64,000 bases of DNA from Novosphingobium sp049354825 (GCF_049354825.1 NZ_CP186480.1:1116001-1180000), one strand, 5' to 3'. Counted from the first letter of the stretch, positions 8,653 to 18,627 are shown. The notes: a model not told the origin generated them from the sequence alone. Numbers and translations are program-made.

Positions 8653-9560
8653 GCTGGAAGCTGACTTTCGAAGCGCCGCGTCCCGTGATCGAAGCGGCGC
8701 TGCTGGCGCATGAAGACGTGCCCGAGTGGAACGGCGACATCGTCATCTCGGGCAGCGAGATTGCCGAGGACCGGCCCGACGACTGGCGCCTGGAAGCGTG
8801 GCTGCCGCACAAGCCGTCGCGCGCCGAGATCGCCGCGGTCGCCGCGCTGCTGCCGGGCCCGGCGCCCAGGCCGGTCGTCGAGGAACTGGCCGACACCGAC
8901 TGGCTGACGCAGAGCCAGCAAGGCCTCGAGCCGATCCGCGCCGGGCGTTTCCACGTTCACACGCCGGACCACCCGCCGCTGGCGGGCGCCGGCGTGACCG
9001 ACTTCACCATCCCCGCCAGCCAGGCCTTCGGCACCGGCCAGCATGCCACCACCGCCGGCTGCCTGGCGATGCTCACGGCGATGAAGGCGCGCGGCGTGGT
9101 GGTGCGCAACGCGGTCGACGTCGGCACTGGCACCGGGCTGCTTGCCTTCGCCGCGCTCGATCTGTGGCCGCGCGCGACGCTCACCGCCAGCGACATCGAC
9201 GCGGTCTGCGCGCCCGTGGTCGCCGAAAACGCCGCCGCCAACGGCGTGGCGATGGGGCCGGCGCCCGGGGCGCTGACGATGGTCATCGCCGACGGCATGG
9301 CGCACCCGCTGCTTCGCGCGCGCGGGCCTTACGACCTGGTCATCGCCAATATCCTGGCCGGCCCGCTGATCACGCTGGCACCCGATTTCGCCACCGACAT
9401 GGTGCCCGGCGGCCACCTGCTGCTGGCCGGCCTCCTGACCACGCAGGAGCCGCAGGTGCGCGCCGCCTGCCGCCGTGCCGGGCTGCGCCTGGCGGCGCGG
9501 CTGGTAAACGGTGACTGGTCGATCCTGTGGCTGCGCCGCCGCCGCGACTGGCGCGGCTGA
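8649..9560 (+). CDS. prmA: Ribosomal protein L11 methyltransferase
   Basis: This 303-residue SAM-dependent enzyme trimethylates ribosomal protein L11. An N-terminal substrate-binding domain (MSWKLTFEAPRP, WLTQSQQGLEPIRAGRF) precedes the methyltransferase fold with AFGTGQHATTAGCL, motif I DVGTGTGLLAFAAL and NILAGPL, the PrmA-type catalytic-loop motif. The ATG overlaps the preceding stop by four bases. Length and motif order are normal for the family. Confidence 0.93.
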   Translation: MSWKLTFEAPRPVIEAALLAHEDVPEWNGDIVISGSEIAEDRPDDWRLEAWLPHKPSRAEIAAVAALLPGPAPRPVVEELADTDWLTQSQQGLEPIRAGRFHVHTPDHPPLAGAGVTDFTIPASQAFGTGQHATTAGCLAMLTAMKARGVVVRNAVDVGTGTGLLAFAALDLWPRATLTASDIDAVCAPVVAENAAANGVAMGPAPGALTMVIADGMAHPLLRARGPYDLVIANILAGPLITLAPDFATDMVPGGHLLLAGLLTTQEPQVRAACRRAGLRLAARLVNGDWSILWLRRRRDWRG

Positions 9561-9561
9561 G

Positions 9562-10278
9562 CTAGGCGCGCACGAACAGGCAGTCCGCCTGGGTCGGTCC
9601 GAACGCCTCGGTAAAGGCCTGGTTGAACACGCCGCGCAGCACGAAGCCGCGCGCCGCCAGGAAGGCGCGGACATCCTCGAACAGCGGCTGGCCGAGGTAA
9701 AGCTCCACGAACGACAGCTCGACGTAGATGAAATCGATCGCGTCGAGCGCACCGATGCCCCCCAGCACCGCCAGCTCGCCGCCCTGGACGTCGATCTTGA
9801 GCAGCACCGGGTGGGCCAGCGCGGCCAGGTCGACCTCGTCCTCGAGCGGGCGCACCGGCACCTCGATCCGCGACTTGGCCGATACCGCGAAAGCCTCCTT
9901 CTGCCCGGCCCCCGGTTCAAGCAGCGATGAGCTGTCCTCGCGGTCGGTGACGAAGAATGTCGCCTGCGTGCGCTCGGCCCCGATCGCGCAGCGATGCAAC
10001 GTGACCGTGTCGTCGCCGGCGAAAACCGCCTCGAAGCGCGCCGCCGCGCTCGGCAACGGTTCGAAGGCGTGAATCCTGCCGGCCGGCGTCAGCCCGCGCC
10101 ACGCCAGCGAGAACTGGCCCTTGTTCGCGCCGACGTCGACCAGCGTGCGCGCGCCGCACCAGGCGATCGCGTCGAGATGCTCGATCGCGGCGGCGACGCG
10201 GTGCCGGGCCAGCGCGGTGCGGAACGCCGGCTTGCGCGCCAGCCCGGCGAGCTTGAAGAGCTTGTCCTTCGCACTCAT
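9562..10278 (-). CDS. FkbM-family methyltransferase
   Basis: This 238-residue protein carries VDVGANKGQFSLAW (SAM-binding motif), IHAFEPLPSAAARFE and LLKIDVQGGELAVLGG, the FkbM-family signature. Such enzymes O-methylate sugars or polyketides. Here the upstream glycosyltransferase, whose stop overlaps this start by four bases (ATGA), suggests methylation of a surface glycan. The ATG at 10278 (MSAKDKLFK) is chosen because of that overlap; the frame remains open upstream within the glycosyltransferase. It is convergent with prmA, one base apart. Confidence 0.88.
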   Translation of the reverse strand: MSAKDKLFKLAGLARKPAFRTALARHRVAAAIEHLDAIAWCGARTLVDVGANKGQFSLAWRGLTPAGRIHAFEPLPSAAARFEAVFAGDDTVTLHRCAIGAERTQATFFVTDREDSSSLLEPGAGQKEAFAVSAKSRIEVPVRPLEDEVDLAALAHPVLLKIDVQGGELAVLGGIGALDAIDFIYVELSFVELYLGQPLFEDVRAFLAARGFVLRGVFNQAFTEAFGPTQADCLFVRA

Positions 10279-11468
10279 CCCTCGGCTCCATGCTTGCGCG
10301 CGACTTCGACGATCCGGGCGGCGGTCGTCTCGATGCGGAAATGGGTTTCGTAACAACGCCGCGCCGCCGCGGCCATCGCGGTGCGCTGCGCCGCGTCCCG
10401 CGCCAGCCAGCGGCGCAGCAGCGCATCGGCGCCGTCCTGCGTATCGGTCTCGACCAGGCCGGCGCCGTCAGCGGCGACTTCCTGCCAGATGTTCACCTTG
10501 TCGGTAATCAGCACCGGCAAACTGCACGACAGCGCCTCGGCCACGACGATGCCGAAATTCTCCGAATGCGATGTCAGCGCGAAGACCTCGGCCAGGCGGT
10601 AGGCACCCCACTTGGCCGCCCCCGAGACCGATCCGGGCCAGTGGATGCGCTCCGCCACGCCCAGGCTCTGCGCCTGCGCCATCAGCCCGGCCTGCAGCCC
10701 ATCCTCGTCCGGCCCGACGATCAGCAGGTCGAGGTCGGGCTGCGACGCGGCAATCTTCGCGAAGGCAGCGATCAGCAGGTCGCAGCCCTTCTTCAAGTGA
10801 ATGCGGCTGAGGAACAGGATGAAACGCCGCCCCTTCAGCTGCGGCAGCAGGCGGTAGAACGCCTCGCGCTGGCTTTCGTCGTAGGCCGGCGCCTCGATGC
10901 TGCCGAAGCCGACCACCTCGGGATGGACGTGGTAGGGCGTGTAGACGTTTCGGGCCAGGTCGCGTTCGGCGCCGGTGGTGAACAGCACCGCGGCGGCGCC
11001 GTTCATCAGTCGCCCCTCGTTGACCAGCCAGGATGCGCGCTTGATCGCGCTCTTGAGCGGGTAGGCGGCCTTGAACCACGGGTCGAGCGAGCCGTGCGGG
11101 AACACGAACACCGGCTTGCCCGCCCCGATCAACGCGCGCTGCGCGGCCCAGGCGGCGTAGTTCCACAGCCCGTGCACCACGACCATGCCCCAGTCGGGCA
11201 GATGCTGGCGCAGCCACGGCACCATCGCAGGCGAATAGCGGTAGCGGGCCAGGATATTGCGCCCGCGCCGCCGCTGCGGATCGCCCGCCGGGCCGATCGG
11301 CGCCACCGGCATCGGCAGGCCCTGCAGGTACGGTGCGCCGGGATGGTCGAGGGTGACGACGCACGTGGTATGGCCCTGCGCCTGCCACGCCTCGCTCAGC
11401 CGCAGGATGCCGTCGGGCGGCCCGCCGTGGACGGGGTCGAGCGACGCGGTGATCTGGAGGATGCGCAC
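10275..11468 (-). CDS. GT4-type glycosyltransferase
   Basis: This 397-residue GT-B glycosyltransferase starts with MRILQITASLDPVHGGPPDG. The C-terminal Rossmann domain begins at FILFLSRIHLKKGCDLLIAA and contains the EX7E-like nucleotide-sugar motif in SENFGIVVAEAL. It likely adds a sugar to an exopolysaccharide or lipid-linked glycan in the cytoplasm. It is the first gene of a two-gene operon with the FkbM methyltransferase. Donor and acceptor are unknown. The sequence between 11469 and 11607 shows no gene. Confidence 0.87.
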   Translation of the reverse strand: MRILQITASLDPVHGGPPDGILRLSEAWQAQGHTTCVVTLDHPGAPYLQGLPMPVAPIGPAGDPQRRRGRNILARYRYSPAMVPWLRQHLPDWGMVVVHGLWNYAAWAAQRALIGAGKPVFVFPHGSLDPWFKAAYPLKSAIKRASWLVNEGRLMNGAAAVLFTTGAERDLARNVYTPYHVHPEVVGFGSIEAPAYDESQREAFYRLLPQLKGRRFILFLSRIHLKKGCDLLIAAFAKIAASQPDLDLLIVGPDEDGLQAGLMAQAQSLGVAERIHWPGSVSGAAKWGAYRLAEVFALTSHSENFGIVVAEALSCSLPVLITDKVNIWQEVAADGAGLVETDTQDGADALLRRWLARDAAQRTAMAAAARRCYETHFRIETTAARIVEVARKHGAEG

Positions 11469-11607
11469 GGTCGCGGCTTAGCGCGCTGCGCTGCAACGAG
11501 GGGAGCTGTCCACACGCATGATCCGGCTCAACCCCCTGCCCTGAACGGTCGCCGGCGGGCCTAACGCAGGGCCGGGACGCTGTCCATGCCGCACCTGCGA
11601 AGAAACG

Positions 11608-11925
11608 TCATGTCGCGGCGGGAGTGGGCACCGGTGTGGGCGTCGGGCTCGGCGTTCCGGCTGCCTTTGCACGCGCCTCGTCGGCCTCGTTCTTCAGGCT
11701 GCCGGCGGCCTTGTTGGCGGCGGTGCTGATCGCCTGCGCGCCCTGGCTGGCGGCGACCGCGGCCTTCGCGGCGCCGACTTGTGCGGCGGTCGAGGCGTTG
11801 ACGGCGGCATCCTGCGCTGCGGAACTGGCGGTCGCTTCGGCAGCGTCCTGCGTCTGCTGCGAACAGGCGGACAGGACCAGCGCCGGGGCGGCCAGGCCAA
11901 AAGCGGAGACAAGTACCTTGCGCAT
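11608..11925 (-). CDS. Small Ala-rich putative lipoprotein
   Basis: This 105-residue protein starts MRKVLVSAFGLAAPALVLSAC, a signal peptide with a lipobox (LSAC) placing the lipidated cysteine at residue 21. The mature part is an Ala/Lys/Glu-rich helix of heptad-like character, reminiscent of Lpp-type coiled coils, and ends in a PTPTP-rich tail. GAGGAGTGAC lies just upstream of the ATG at 11925; an in-frame ATG at 11940 is an alternative. I do not recognise a named family. It lies downstream of ligA on the same strand. Confidence 0.7.
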   Translation of the reverse strand: MRKVLVSAFGLAAPALVLSACSQQTQDAAEATASSAAQDAAVNASTAAQVGAAKAAVAASQGAQAISTAANKAAGSLKNEADEARAKAAGTPSPTPTPVPTPAAT

Positions 11926-11984
11926 CGCGTCACTCCTCATGGGCGTTTTGGCTACAATGAGCGGGCGGCACGCCGGTTCCGCGT

Positions 11985-14051
11985 TCAGCCCGCCGCCGCC
12001 ACGATCGCGGCCCAGGCGGCCTCGTCGATCACCTCGATGCCCAGGTCGGCCGCCTTCTTCAGCTTGCTGCCAGCGCCCGGCCCCGCCACCACCAGGTCGG
12101 TTTTCGCGCTGACCGTACCGGCGGCGCGTGCACCCAGCCTCTCGGCCTGGGCCTTCGCCTCGTCGCGGCTCATCGTTTCCAGCGCGCCGGTAAACACCAC
12201 CGTCTTGCCGGTAACCGCGCTGGCCGTGCTGGCAACCACGTAATCGGGAGGCGCGACTTCGCTCAGAAGATCGTCCCAGCTGGCGCGGTTGTGCGCCTCG
12301 TGGAAAAAGTCGCCAAGGGCCTCGACCACGACCGGGCCGACGCCCTCGATCCCGGTCAGTTCGGCCAACGCCTCGGCATCGCCGGCGTGGGCCCTTTCGG
12401 CGGTTTCGCGCAGCGCCTGCAGGGTGACAAGGCGCTTCATCAGGTCGCGCGCGGTCACCGCTCCCACATGGCGGATACCCAACCCGAACAGCAGCCGGGC
12501 GGCGTCGGGCGCCCGCTTGGCCTCGATCGCCGCCAACAGGTTGTCCACAGACTTGTCCTGCCAGCCCTCGCGCCCCACCAGGTCGGCGCGGTGGCGCCGG
12601 AGACGAAAGATGTCGGCGGGTCCGCGATCCAGCCAGCCGAGCGCCAGGAATTCGGCAATCGTCTTTTCGCCCAGCCCCTCGATATCGAGCGCCGGACGGC
12701 TGACGAAATGGCGCAGCCGCTCGAACCGCTGTGCCGGGCAGATCAGCCCGCCGGTGCAGCGCACGTCCACTTCGCCCTCTTCGGCCACCGCCTCGCTGTC
12801 GCATTCGGGGCAGCGATCGGGGAACCGGTAAGGGGCGCGGTCGGCGTCGCGAGTCAGGTTGTCGACCACTTGCGGGATGACGTCGCCGGCGCGCTGCAGG
12901 ACGATGCGGTCGCCCTCACGCAGGCCCAGCCGGGCGATTTCGTCGCGGTTGTGCAGCGTCACGTTGAACACGGTCACGCCGCCGACCAGCACGCCTGACA
13001 GCCGGCCGACAGGCGTCAGCTTGCCGGTGCGGCCGACCTGGATGTCGATGCGCTCCAGCGTGGTCTCGGCGCGCTCGGCGGGAAACTTGTGCGCCAGCCC
13101 CCAGCGCGGCGCCTTGGCGACGAAGCCCAGCCGCGCCTGCCAATCGAGCCGGTCGACCTTGTAGACGACCCCGTCGATGTCATAGGGCAGCCCCGCTCGC
13201 TGCGCGGCAATCGCCTGATAATGCGCAAGAAGCTGGCTGACCTGGGTGCAACGCACAAGCTGCGGCGAGACCGGCACGCCCCACGCGGCGATGCGCTGCA
13301 TCATCGCGAATTGGGTCTCCTCCGGCACCGCACTCGTCGCGCCCCAGCCGTGCGCCAGGAAGCGCAGCACGCGCGTGCCGGTGACGCTGGCATCCTTCTG
13401 CCGCAGCGATCCGGCGGCGGCGTTGCGCGGCGTGGCGAAGATCTTGCCGCCGACCTTTTCCTGTGCAGCATTGAGCGCGGCAAACGCCTGTTTTTCCATG
13501 TAGACTTCGCCGCGGATCTCGAACAGTTCCGGCACGCCGGGACCGTGCAACCGCTGCGGGATATCGGGGATCATCGCCGCGTTGGCGGTCACGTCCTCGC
13601 CCACCTCGCCGTCGCCGCGCGTGGCGGCGCGGACCAGCGTGCCGCCCTCGTACGTCAGCGAGCATGACAGCCCGTCGATCTTGTCCTCGGCGGTCATCGC
13701 CACTTCGGCTTCGGGCGGCAACGCCAGGAAGCGGCGCACCCGGGCCACGAACTCCTCGACCTCATCGGCGGCGAACGCGTTGTCGAGACTCATCATCCGC
13801 ACTGCATGGCGCACCTTCGCCAGCGGCGACGCGGCCGCCTCGTGCCCGACCTGGCGGCTTGGACTGTCGGGCCGGACCAGGTGCGGGAACGCCGCTTCAA
13901 GCTCGGCATTGCGCCGCACCAGCGCGTCGTATTCGGCGTCCGAAATCTCGGGCGCGTCGTCGGCATGGTAAAGCCGGTCATGGTGCGCGATGGCGCGGGC
14001 AAGCCGCATCAGTTCGTTGGCGGCGTCGGCTTCGGTCAGATTCGCGGGCAT
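11985..14051 (-). CDS. ligA: NAD-dependent DNA ligase
   Basis: This 688-residue ligase seals nicks in replication and repair using NAD. Domains in order are: Ia domain; adenylation domain with the AMP-accepting lysine at 124 in EDKIDG; OB fold; four-cysteine zinc finger (CPEC, then a second pair about 20 residues later); helix-hairpin-helix domain; and C-terminal BRCT domain from about residue 610. All are intact. It follows recN by a short gap, an arrangement common in sphingomonads together with bamD. Confidence 0.97.
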   Translation of the reverse strand: MPANLTEADAANELMRLARAIAHHDRLYHADDAPEISDAEYDALVRRNAELEAAFPHLVRPDSPSRQVGHEAAASPLAKVRHAVRMMSLDNAFAADEVEEFVARVRRFLALPPEAEVAMTAEDKIDGLSCSLTYEGGTLVRAATRGDGEVGEDVTANAAMIPDIPQRLHGPGVPELFEIRGEVYMEKQAFAALNAAQEKVGGKIFATPRNAAAGSLRQKDASVTGTRVLRFLAHGWGATSAVPEETQFAMMQRIAAWGVPVSPQLVRCTQVSQLLAHYQAIAAQRAGLPYDIDGVVYKVDRLDWQARLGFVAKAPRWGLAHKFPAERAETTLERIDIQVGRTGKLTPVGRLSGVLVGGVTVFNVTLHNRDEIARLGLREGDRIVLQRAGDVIPQVVDNLTRDADRAPYRFPDRCPECDSEAVAEEGEVDVRCTGGLICPAQRFERLRHFVSRPALDIEGLGEKTIAEFLALGWLDRGPADIFRLRRHRADLVGREGWQDKSVDNLLAAIEAKRAPDAARLLFGLGIRHVGAVTARDLMKRLVTLQALRETAERAHAGDAEALAELTGIEGVGPVVVEALGDFFHEAHNRASWDDLLSEVAPPDYVVASTASAVTGKTVVFTGALETMSRDEAKAQAERLGARAAGTVSAKTDLVVAGPGAGSKLKKAADLGIEVIDEAAWAAIVAAAG

Positions 14052-14107
14052 GCCCGGCGTTCTAGCGTCGTTGGCGCCTCATGCCACCACCGACATACCC
14101 CGCGCGA

Positions 14108-15784
14108 TCACGCTTTCTCCAGCAGCCGGTCGGCCTGCGCGCGCGCCTCGGGGGTGACGTCGGCCCCGGAGAGCATTCGCGCGATTTCCTCCTTGCGGCC
14201 GGCGTCGTCGAGGAGGTGGACCGAAGTGCGCGTGACGACGCCTTCGGACGACTTGGCGATCTGGTAGTGCTGGTCGCCCCGCGCCGCGACCTGCGGGCTG
14301 TGCGTGACCGCCAGCAGCTGCCCGGCGGCGGCCAGGCGCGAGAGGCGTTCACCGATCGCGCTGGCTACCGCGCCGCCCACGCCGCGGTCGATTTCGTCGA
14401 AGATCACGGTGGCGGCGCCGCCCTGCTCAGCCAGCGCGACTTTCAGCGCCAGAATGAAGCGCGACAGTTCGCCGCCGCTGGCAATCTTGTTCAGCGGCGC
14501 GAAGTCGGCGCCGGGATTGGTGCTGATCAGGAACTCGACCGCGTCGAGGCCGTGCGGACCCCAGCGCTCCTCGGGCAGCGCGGTGACGCTGGTGCGGAAC
14601 TTCGCGGCGTCGAGCTTGAGCGGGGCGAGCTCGGCAGCCACCGCCGTGTCGAGCCGCAGCGCCGCGGCGGCGCGCGCGGCGTGAAGCGCCTCGGCGCGCG
14701 CGCGGTATTCGCCGGCCGCCTGCCGGGCCGCCGCGTCAAGTTCGGCGAGCCCTTCCTCGCCCGCCTCGATCGCGTCGAGCTCGGCGCGCATCGCGGCCAT
14801 GCGCGCGGGCAGGTCGTCCACCGCGCAGGCGTGCTTGCGCGCGGCGGCGCGCAGCTCGAACAGCCGGGTCTCGATCCGGTCGAGCGTCTGGGGATCGTGG
14901 ACCAGCGCCTCGGCCGCGCGGGCGAGCCGGTCCTCTGCCTCGGTCGCCTCGATGACGGCGCGGTCAAGCGCGGCCAGCGCCTCTGTCAGCAGCGGATGTT
15001 CCTCGGCGATGCGGTCAAGGCGCCGCGCCGCGCCGCGCAGGCCCGCCAGCGCCGAATCGGACCCGGTCCACAAGTGCTGCAGTTCGGCCAGGTCGCCCGA
15101 CAGGCGTTCGCCCTTCTGCATCGTCGCGCGGTCGAGCGCGAGGATCTCCTCCTCGCCGACCTCGGGCGCCAGCGCGACCAGTTCGGCCAGGTGCGCCAGC
15201 AGCAGGTCGCGGTCCTCGGACGCGCGCGTCAGCCGCGCCCGCGCTGCCTCCACCGCCTCGCGCGCGGCGCGCAAGCCGTGCCAGGCCGCTTCCACGCCGG
15301 CGGCGTCGGCAGCGGCATAGCGATCGAGCAGCGCGCGGTGGCCGCGCGGGTTGACCAGCCCGCGGTCGTCGTGCTGGCCGTGCAGTTCGACCAGCAGCGG
15401 CGCCAGGTCGCGCAGCAGCCCGGCGCTGACCGGCTGGTCGGAAACGAAGGCGCGGCTGGCAACGCCGCCGCTTCCATCGGACTTGAGGCGGCGGCGGACG
15501 ATAAGCGGCTCACCTCGTTCGACCTCGACCCCGGCCTCGTCCAGCGCAGCAGCCAGCGCGGGCGGCAGGGCGGCGAACTCGAAGGTCGCGGTCACGCTTG
15601 CTTCCTCGCTACCGGCGCGGATCAGCCCCGCCTCGGCGCGCGCGCCCAGCACCAGGCCCAGCGCATCGAGCAGGATCGACTTGCCCGCCCCGGTCTCGCC
15701 CGTCAGCACGCCCAGCCCCGGCGCGAAGGCAAGGTCGAGCGCCTCGATCAGGACGACGTTGCGGATGGAGAGGCGGGTCAGCAT
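14108..15784 (-). CDS. recN: DNA repair protein RecN
   Basis: This 558-residue SMC-like ATPase takes part in double-strand break repair. Walker A GETGAGKS is at residues 29-36, a long central coiled coil runs through about residues 150-370, and the C-terminal half holds GGELSRFILALKVAL (signature) and VIFDEIDRGVGG (Walker B). Length and N-terminus (MLTRLSIRNVVLIE) are canonical. bamD normally lies immediately upstream in relatives. Here about 5.4 kb of other genes separates them. Confidence 0.96.
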   Translation of the reverse strand: MLTRLSIRNVVLIEALDLAFAPGLGVLTGETGAGKSILLDALGLVLGARAEAGLIRAGSEEASVTATFEFAALPPALAAALDEAGVEVERGEPLIVRRRLKSDGSGGVASRAFVSDQPVSAGLLRDLAPLLVELHGQHDDRGLVNPRGHRALLDRYAAADAAGVEAAWHGLRAAREAVEAARARLTRASEDRDLLLAHLAELVALAPEVGEEEILALDRATMQKGERLSGDLAELQHLWTGSDSALAGLRGAARRLDRIAEEHPLLTEALAALDRAVIEATEAEDRLARAAEALVHDPQTLDRIETRLFELRAAARKHACAVDDLPARMAAMRAELDAIEAGEEGLAELDAAARQAAGEYRARAEALHAARAAAALRLDTAVAAELAPLKLDAAKFRTSVTALPEERWGPHGLDAVEFLISTNPGADFAPLNKIASGGELSRFILALKVALAEQGGAATVIFDEIDRGVGGAVASAIGERLSRLAAAGQLLAVTHSPQVAARGDQHYQIAKSSEGVVTRTSVHLLDDAGRKEEIARMLSGADVTPEARAQADRLLEKA

Positions 15785-15842
15785 GTTCGCGCGCTGTTCT
15801 AGCGTGCGCCGACGCGCCCGTCACCACCCGAGGGTCCTGGCG

Positions 15843-18311
15843 CTAGAAGCGCGTCTTGATCGTCAGCCCGTAGGTGCGCGGATCGCCCGGGGTGCCCGCG
15901 ATCAGGCCGGTATTGCCCGGCGCGACCTGCAGCAGGTCGATGTACTGGACGCCGAAGGCGTTGCGGACCCAGCCGAACAGGTCGAATCCCTGGTTGCCTT
16001 CGGAGGCGCTGCGAAAACCGGCGCGCACGTTCGTCAGCGCATAGCCGTCCACGACCGTGTAGCGCGACGGCGAGGCGTTGGAATTCCAGCTCGAGCGGTA
16101 ATTGCCGTCGATCCCCAGATATGCCTGGCCGTCCTTGCCGAACACGTGCGCCGGCTGGTTGACCTCGGCGCCGTAGGAGAACGCCCACTTCGATACGCCC
16201 GGCAGCGCCTGGCCCGAAATGTCGCACTGGCGCGGGCTGAGCGATCCCGGCACGCCGGCCGGGCCGGGCTGCTGGCTTCCGTTCGATGCCACGAACGTGC
16301 CGCCCGAAAGCTCCGGCGGGCACGGTGCATTGGTGAAGCGCACGTACTTGGCATCGGTGTAGGCACCGTTGACATAGGCGGTGAAGCGGTCGCTGGGGCG
16401 AACCTTGAAGTCGGCCTCGATCCCTTGCGAGCGGACTTTTTCCGCGTTGGCAAGGTAACCGCGCACCGTGCCGAACTGGCCGCCGTTTACCGTCGCCTGG
16501 AAATTGCCGATTTCGGTCCGGAAACCGGTGAGGTTGAAGGTAGCGCGGCGGTTCCAGAACTGGGTCTTGAGCCCGATCTCGTAATGGTTGACCGATTCCG
16601 GCGCGACCGTGCTGGCGGCCAGGTTGGGCGTGTTGTCGGCATTGAGCGGCAGGCCGTTCTGGTTGATCCCCACCGTCTTGAAGCTCTTGGCGTAGTTTGC
16701 GTACAGCAGCACGTCACGCGCCAGCTTGTAATTGATGCCCATGTCGTAACTGAAATTCCAGGCGCTGACGCTGGGGCTGGTCTGCTGCGGCTGGTAGACG
16801 CCGCACTGCGCCGCCAGCACGCTGCCCGCGGGGGGCGCCGGGGTGCAGCTGATCATCTGGCCCTGCCCGTTCGTCACCACGCGGCTGTAATAGCCCTCCT
16901 TGTGGTCGTAATTGAGGCGCGCGCCGGGCTGGAGCGTCAGCCGGTCGCCCAGCTTGAGGCTGACCTGCCCGAACAGCGCGGCGCTGTCGCTTTTCAGGAA
17001 CTGCGTGTTGGTGGCGGTCAGGCCCCGCAGGATCGAGGGATCGTTCGCCTGCGCGCCGCTCAGGCTCCAGCGGCTTGCATCCTTGCCCTGCTGTTCGGTG
17101 CCCTGCGTGTCGACGCGCTGGTGAAAGCCGAACAGGCCGACCACGTAGTCGATCCTTGCGCCCTCGTGGTTCCAGCGCAGCTCCTGGCTGTACTGGTTCT
17201 GCTGCGAGGGGTTCTGCGATCTCGCGACGATCGACAGCCCGGTAAAATCGCGGTCGTTCTCCGGCTTCCAGTCCCAGAACCGCCACGCGCTGATCGACGT
17301 CAGGGTGCCGCCGCCGACGTCCCATCTGGCGCGCAGCGACGCCCCGCCGATGCGGTTGGTGGCGTTGAGGGAGCCGTCGAGGTCGGATAGCCGGTCATAG
17401 GGGTTGCGGCTCGGCGGCGCGTAGCCGAGCGCGGCGGCGAGAGCGTCGAACTGGCGGCTGAGCGCGCGCTGGGTCGCGCCGGTTCGCACGTAGACGGTGC
17501 CGCAGCATTCGGGATCCTGGCGGCTGTAATCGCCCGACAACGTGACCGACAGGTTGCCCGCCGGTTTCCACAGCACTTGCGCGCGCAGGCCCAAGTTGTC
17601 CTGTTCGTTGATCCAGCGCTGGCTGGTGACGTTGTAAAGCGTACCGCGCCGGGTCGTGCTGGCGACCGCCACGCGCGCCGCGAGCGTCTCCGACAACGGT
17701 CCCGAAACGAAGGCCTTGCCTTGCCTGAGGTCGAGGTTGCCGACCGAAAGCTCGGCCCCGCCCTCGAAATCGAAGGTCGGCTGGCTGGTGGTGATGGCGA
17801 TCGCGCCGGCGGTGGTGTTCTTGCCATAGAGCGAGCCCTGCGGCCCGCGCAGCACTTCGACCTGCGCAACGTCGAGGAAGTCGAACGTCGCCGCCGCGAC
17901 GCGGGCATTGTAGACGTCGTCGACATAGATGCCGACGCCCTGCTCGAACCCGTCGCTGGTAAGGCCGAAGGGCACGCCCAGCCCGCGGATGTTGACCGAG
18001 GTGTTGCGCGGGTTGGAGGTGTAGACCTGCAGCGTCGGCGCCAGCTGCTGCAGCTTCACGACGTTGAAGTTGCCGGTCGCCTCGATCGAATCGCCGCGAA
18101 TGACCGAGATCGCCAGCGGCACCGCCTGCGCGGTTTCCTGGCGGCGGCGCGCGGTGACGACGATGACGTCGCCGCGGCTGGGTCCGGCAGCCTCGGCCGG
18201 CGCGGCCTGAGGCGCGGCGTCGGCTTGCGGCGCGGTGGCGTCCTGCGCGAAGGCGGGCACGGGCAGGATGGCAGCGGACAGCAGCAGGGCATGGCGTACA
18301 GTCGGGAACAT
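15843..18311 (-). CDS. TonB-dependent outer-membrane receptor
   Basis: This 822-residue receptor has a signal peptide (MFPTVRHALLLSAAILPVPAFAQ), a TonB box-like DVIVVTARR at about residue 47, a plug domain with VEVLRGPQGSLYGKNTTAG, and a 22-strand-type barrel ending in phenylalanine (TIKTRF). It would import a large or scarce substrate using TonB energy. The ATG at 18311 has AAGGAT upstream. It follows the yezD gene and an Rrf2 regulator on the same strand. YezD proteins are known from sulfur-assimilation operons, so an organosulfur substrate is an inference, not read from the receptor itself. Confidence 0.93.
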   Translation of the reverse strand: MFPTVRHALLLSAAILPVPAFAQDATAPQADAAPQAAPAEAAGPSRGDVIVVTARRRQETAQAVPLAISVIRGDSIEATGNFNVVKLQQLAPTLQVYTSNPRNTSVNIRGLGVPFGLTSDGFEQGVGIYVDDVYNARVAAATFDFLDVAQVEVLRGPQGSLYGKNTTAGAIAITTSQPTFDFEGGAELSVGNLDLRQGKAFVSGPLSETLAARVAVASTTRRGTLYNVTSQRWINEQDNLGLRAQVLWKPAGNLSVTLSGDYSRQDPECCGTVYVRTGATQRALSRQFDALAAALGYAPPSRNPYDRLSDLDGSLNATNRIGGASLRARWDVGGGTLTSISAWRFWDWKPENDRDFTGLSIVARSQNPSQQNQYSQELRWNHEGARIDYVVGLFGFHQRVDTQGTEQQGKDASRWSLSGAQANDPSILRGLTATNTQFLKSDSAALFGQVSLKLGDRLTLQPGARLNYDHKEGYYSRVVTNGQGQMISCTPAPPAGSVLAAQCGVYQPQQTSPSVSAWNFSYDMGINYKLARDVLLYANYAKSFKTVGINQNGLPLNADNTPNLAASTVAPESVNHYEIGLKTQFWNRRATFNLTGFRTEIGNFQATVNGGQFGTVRGYLANAEKVRSQGIEADFKVRPSDRFTAYVNGAYTDAKYVRFTNAPCPPELSGGTFVASNGSQQPGPAGVPGSLSPRQCDISGQALPGVSKWAFSYGAEVNQPAHVFGKDGQAYLGIDGNYRSSWNSNASPSRYTVVDGYALTNVRAGFRSASEGNQGFDLFGWVRNAFGVQYIDLLQVAPGNTGLIAGTPGDPRTYGLTIKTRF

Positions 18312-18426
18312 GCGGATACGATCCTTCTTCGGGTGAAGTGAGGACGCATCCGGCGGTCCGGTCTGCATCGGTGCGCGCCGGCCGGGCGGGCATGCGCCCC
18401 CGCCCGGCCGGAACGGCTTGAGACGC

Positions 18427-18597
18427 TTAGAAACGTGTGCGGTTGGTGACGTCGATCTGGACGACCTTGCCGGCATGAACCGTCAGCGCCAGCGAGCCGT
18501 ATTCGAGGCCCGCAAGGGCACGCTCGATCGCCGCGAGCACGCACGCGCTGGACGCGGTCTTCTGTGGCGGTTCACGCAGGATGGTGTCGGTCGTCAT
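18427..18597 (-). CDS. yezD: YezD-family small protein (DUF2292)
   Basis: This 56-residue protein is easy to miss because of its length. Its second half, AIERALAGLEYGSLALTVHA followed by GKVVQIDVTNRTRF, matches the DUF2292/YezD pattern (helix, then GxEYGSxxxxVHxGKVVQIExTxxxR). YezD family members are small proteins repeatedly found in sulfate or sulfonate assimilation operons; their molecular role is unknown. The ATG at 18597 has GCGAGGTGCC upstream. It lies between the Rrf2 regulator and the TonB receptor, all on the minus strand. Confidence 0.8.
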   Translation of the reverse strand: MTTDTILREPPQKTASSACVLAAIERALAGLEYGSLALTVHAGKVVQIDVTNRTRF

Positions 18598-18627
18598 GGC
18601 ACCTCGCTTTCGGTGCCGACGATAACT

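Noticed and set aside
11821..11925. Repeated Ala codons in the small lipoprotein gene as a tandem repeat
   Set aside because: The Ala/Gln/Ser pattern has no constant repeat unit at the DNA level; it is simply a helix-forming composition.
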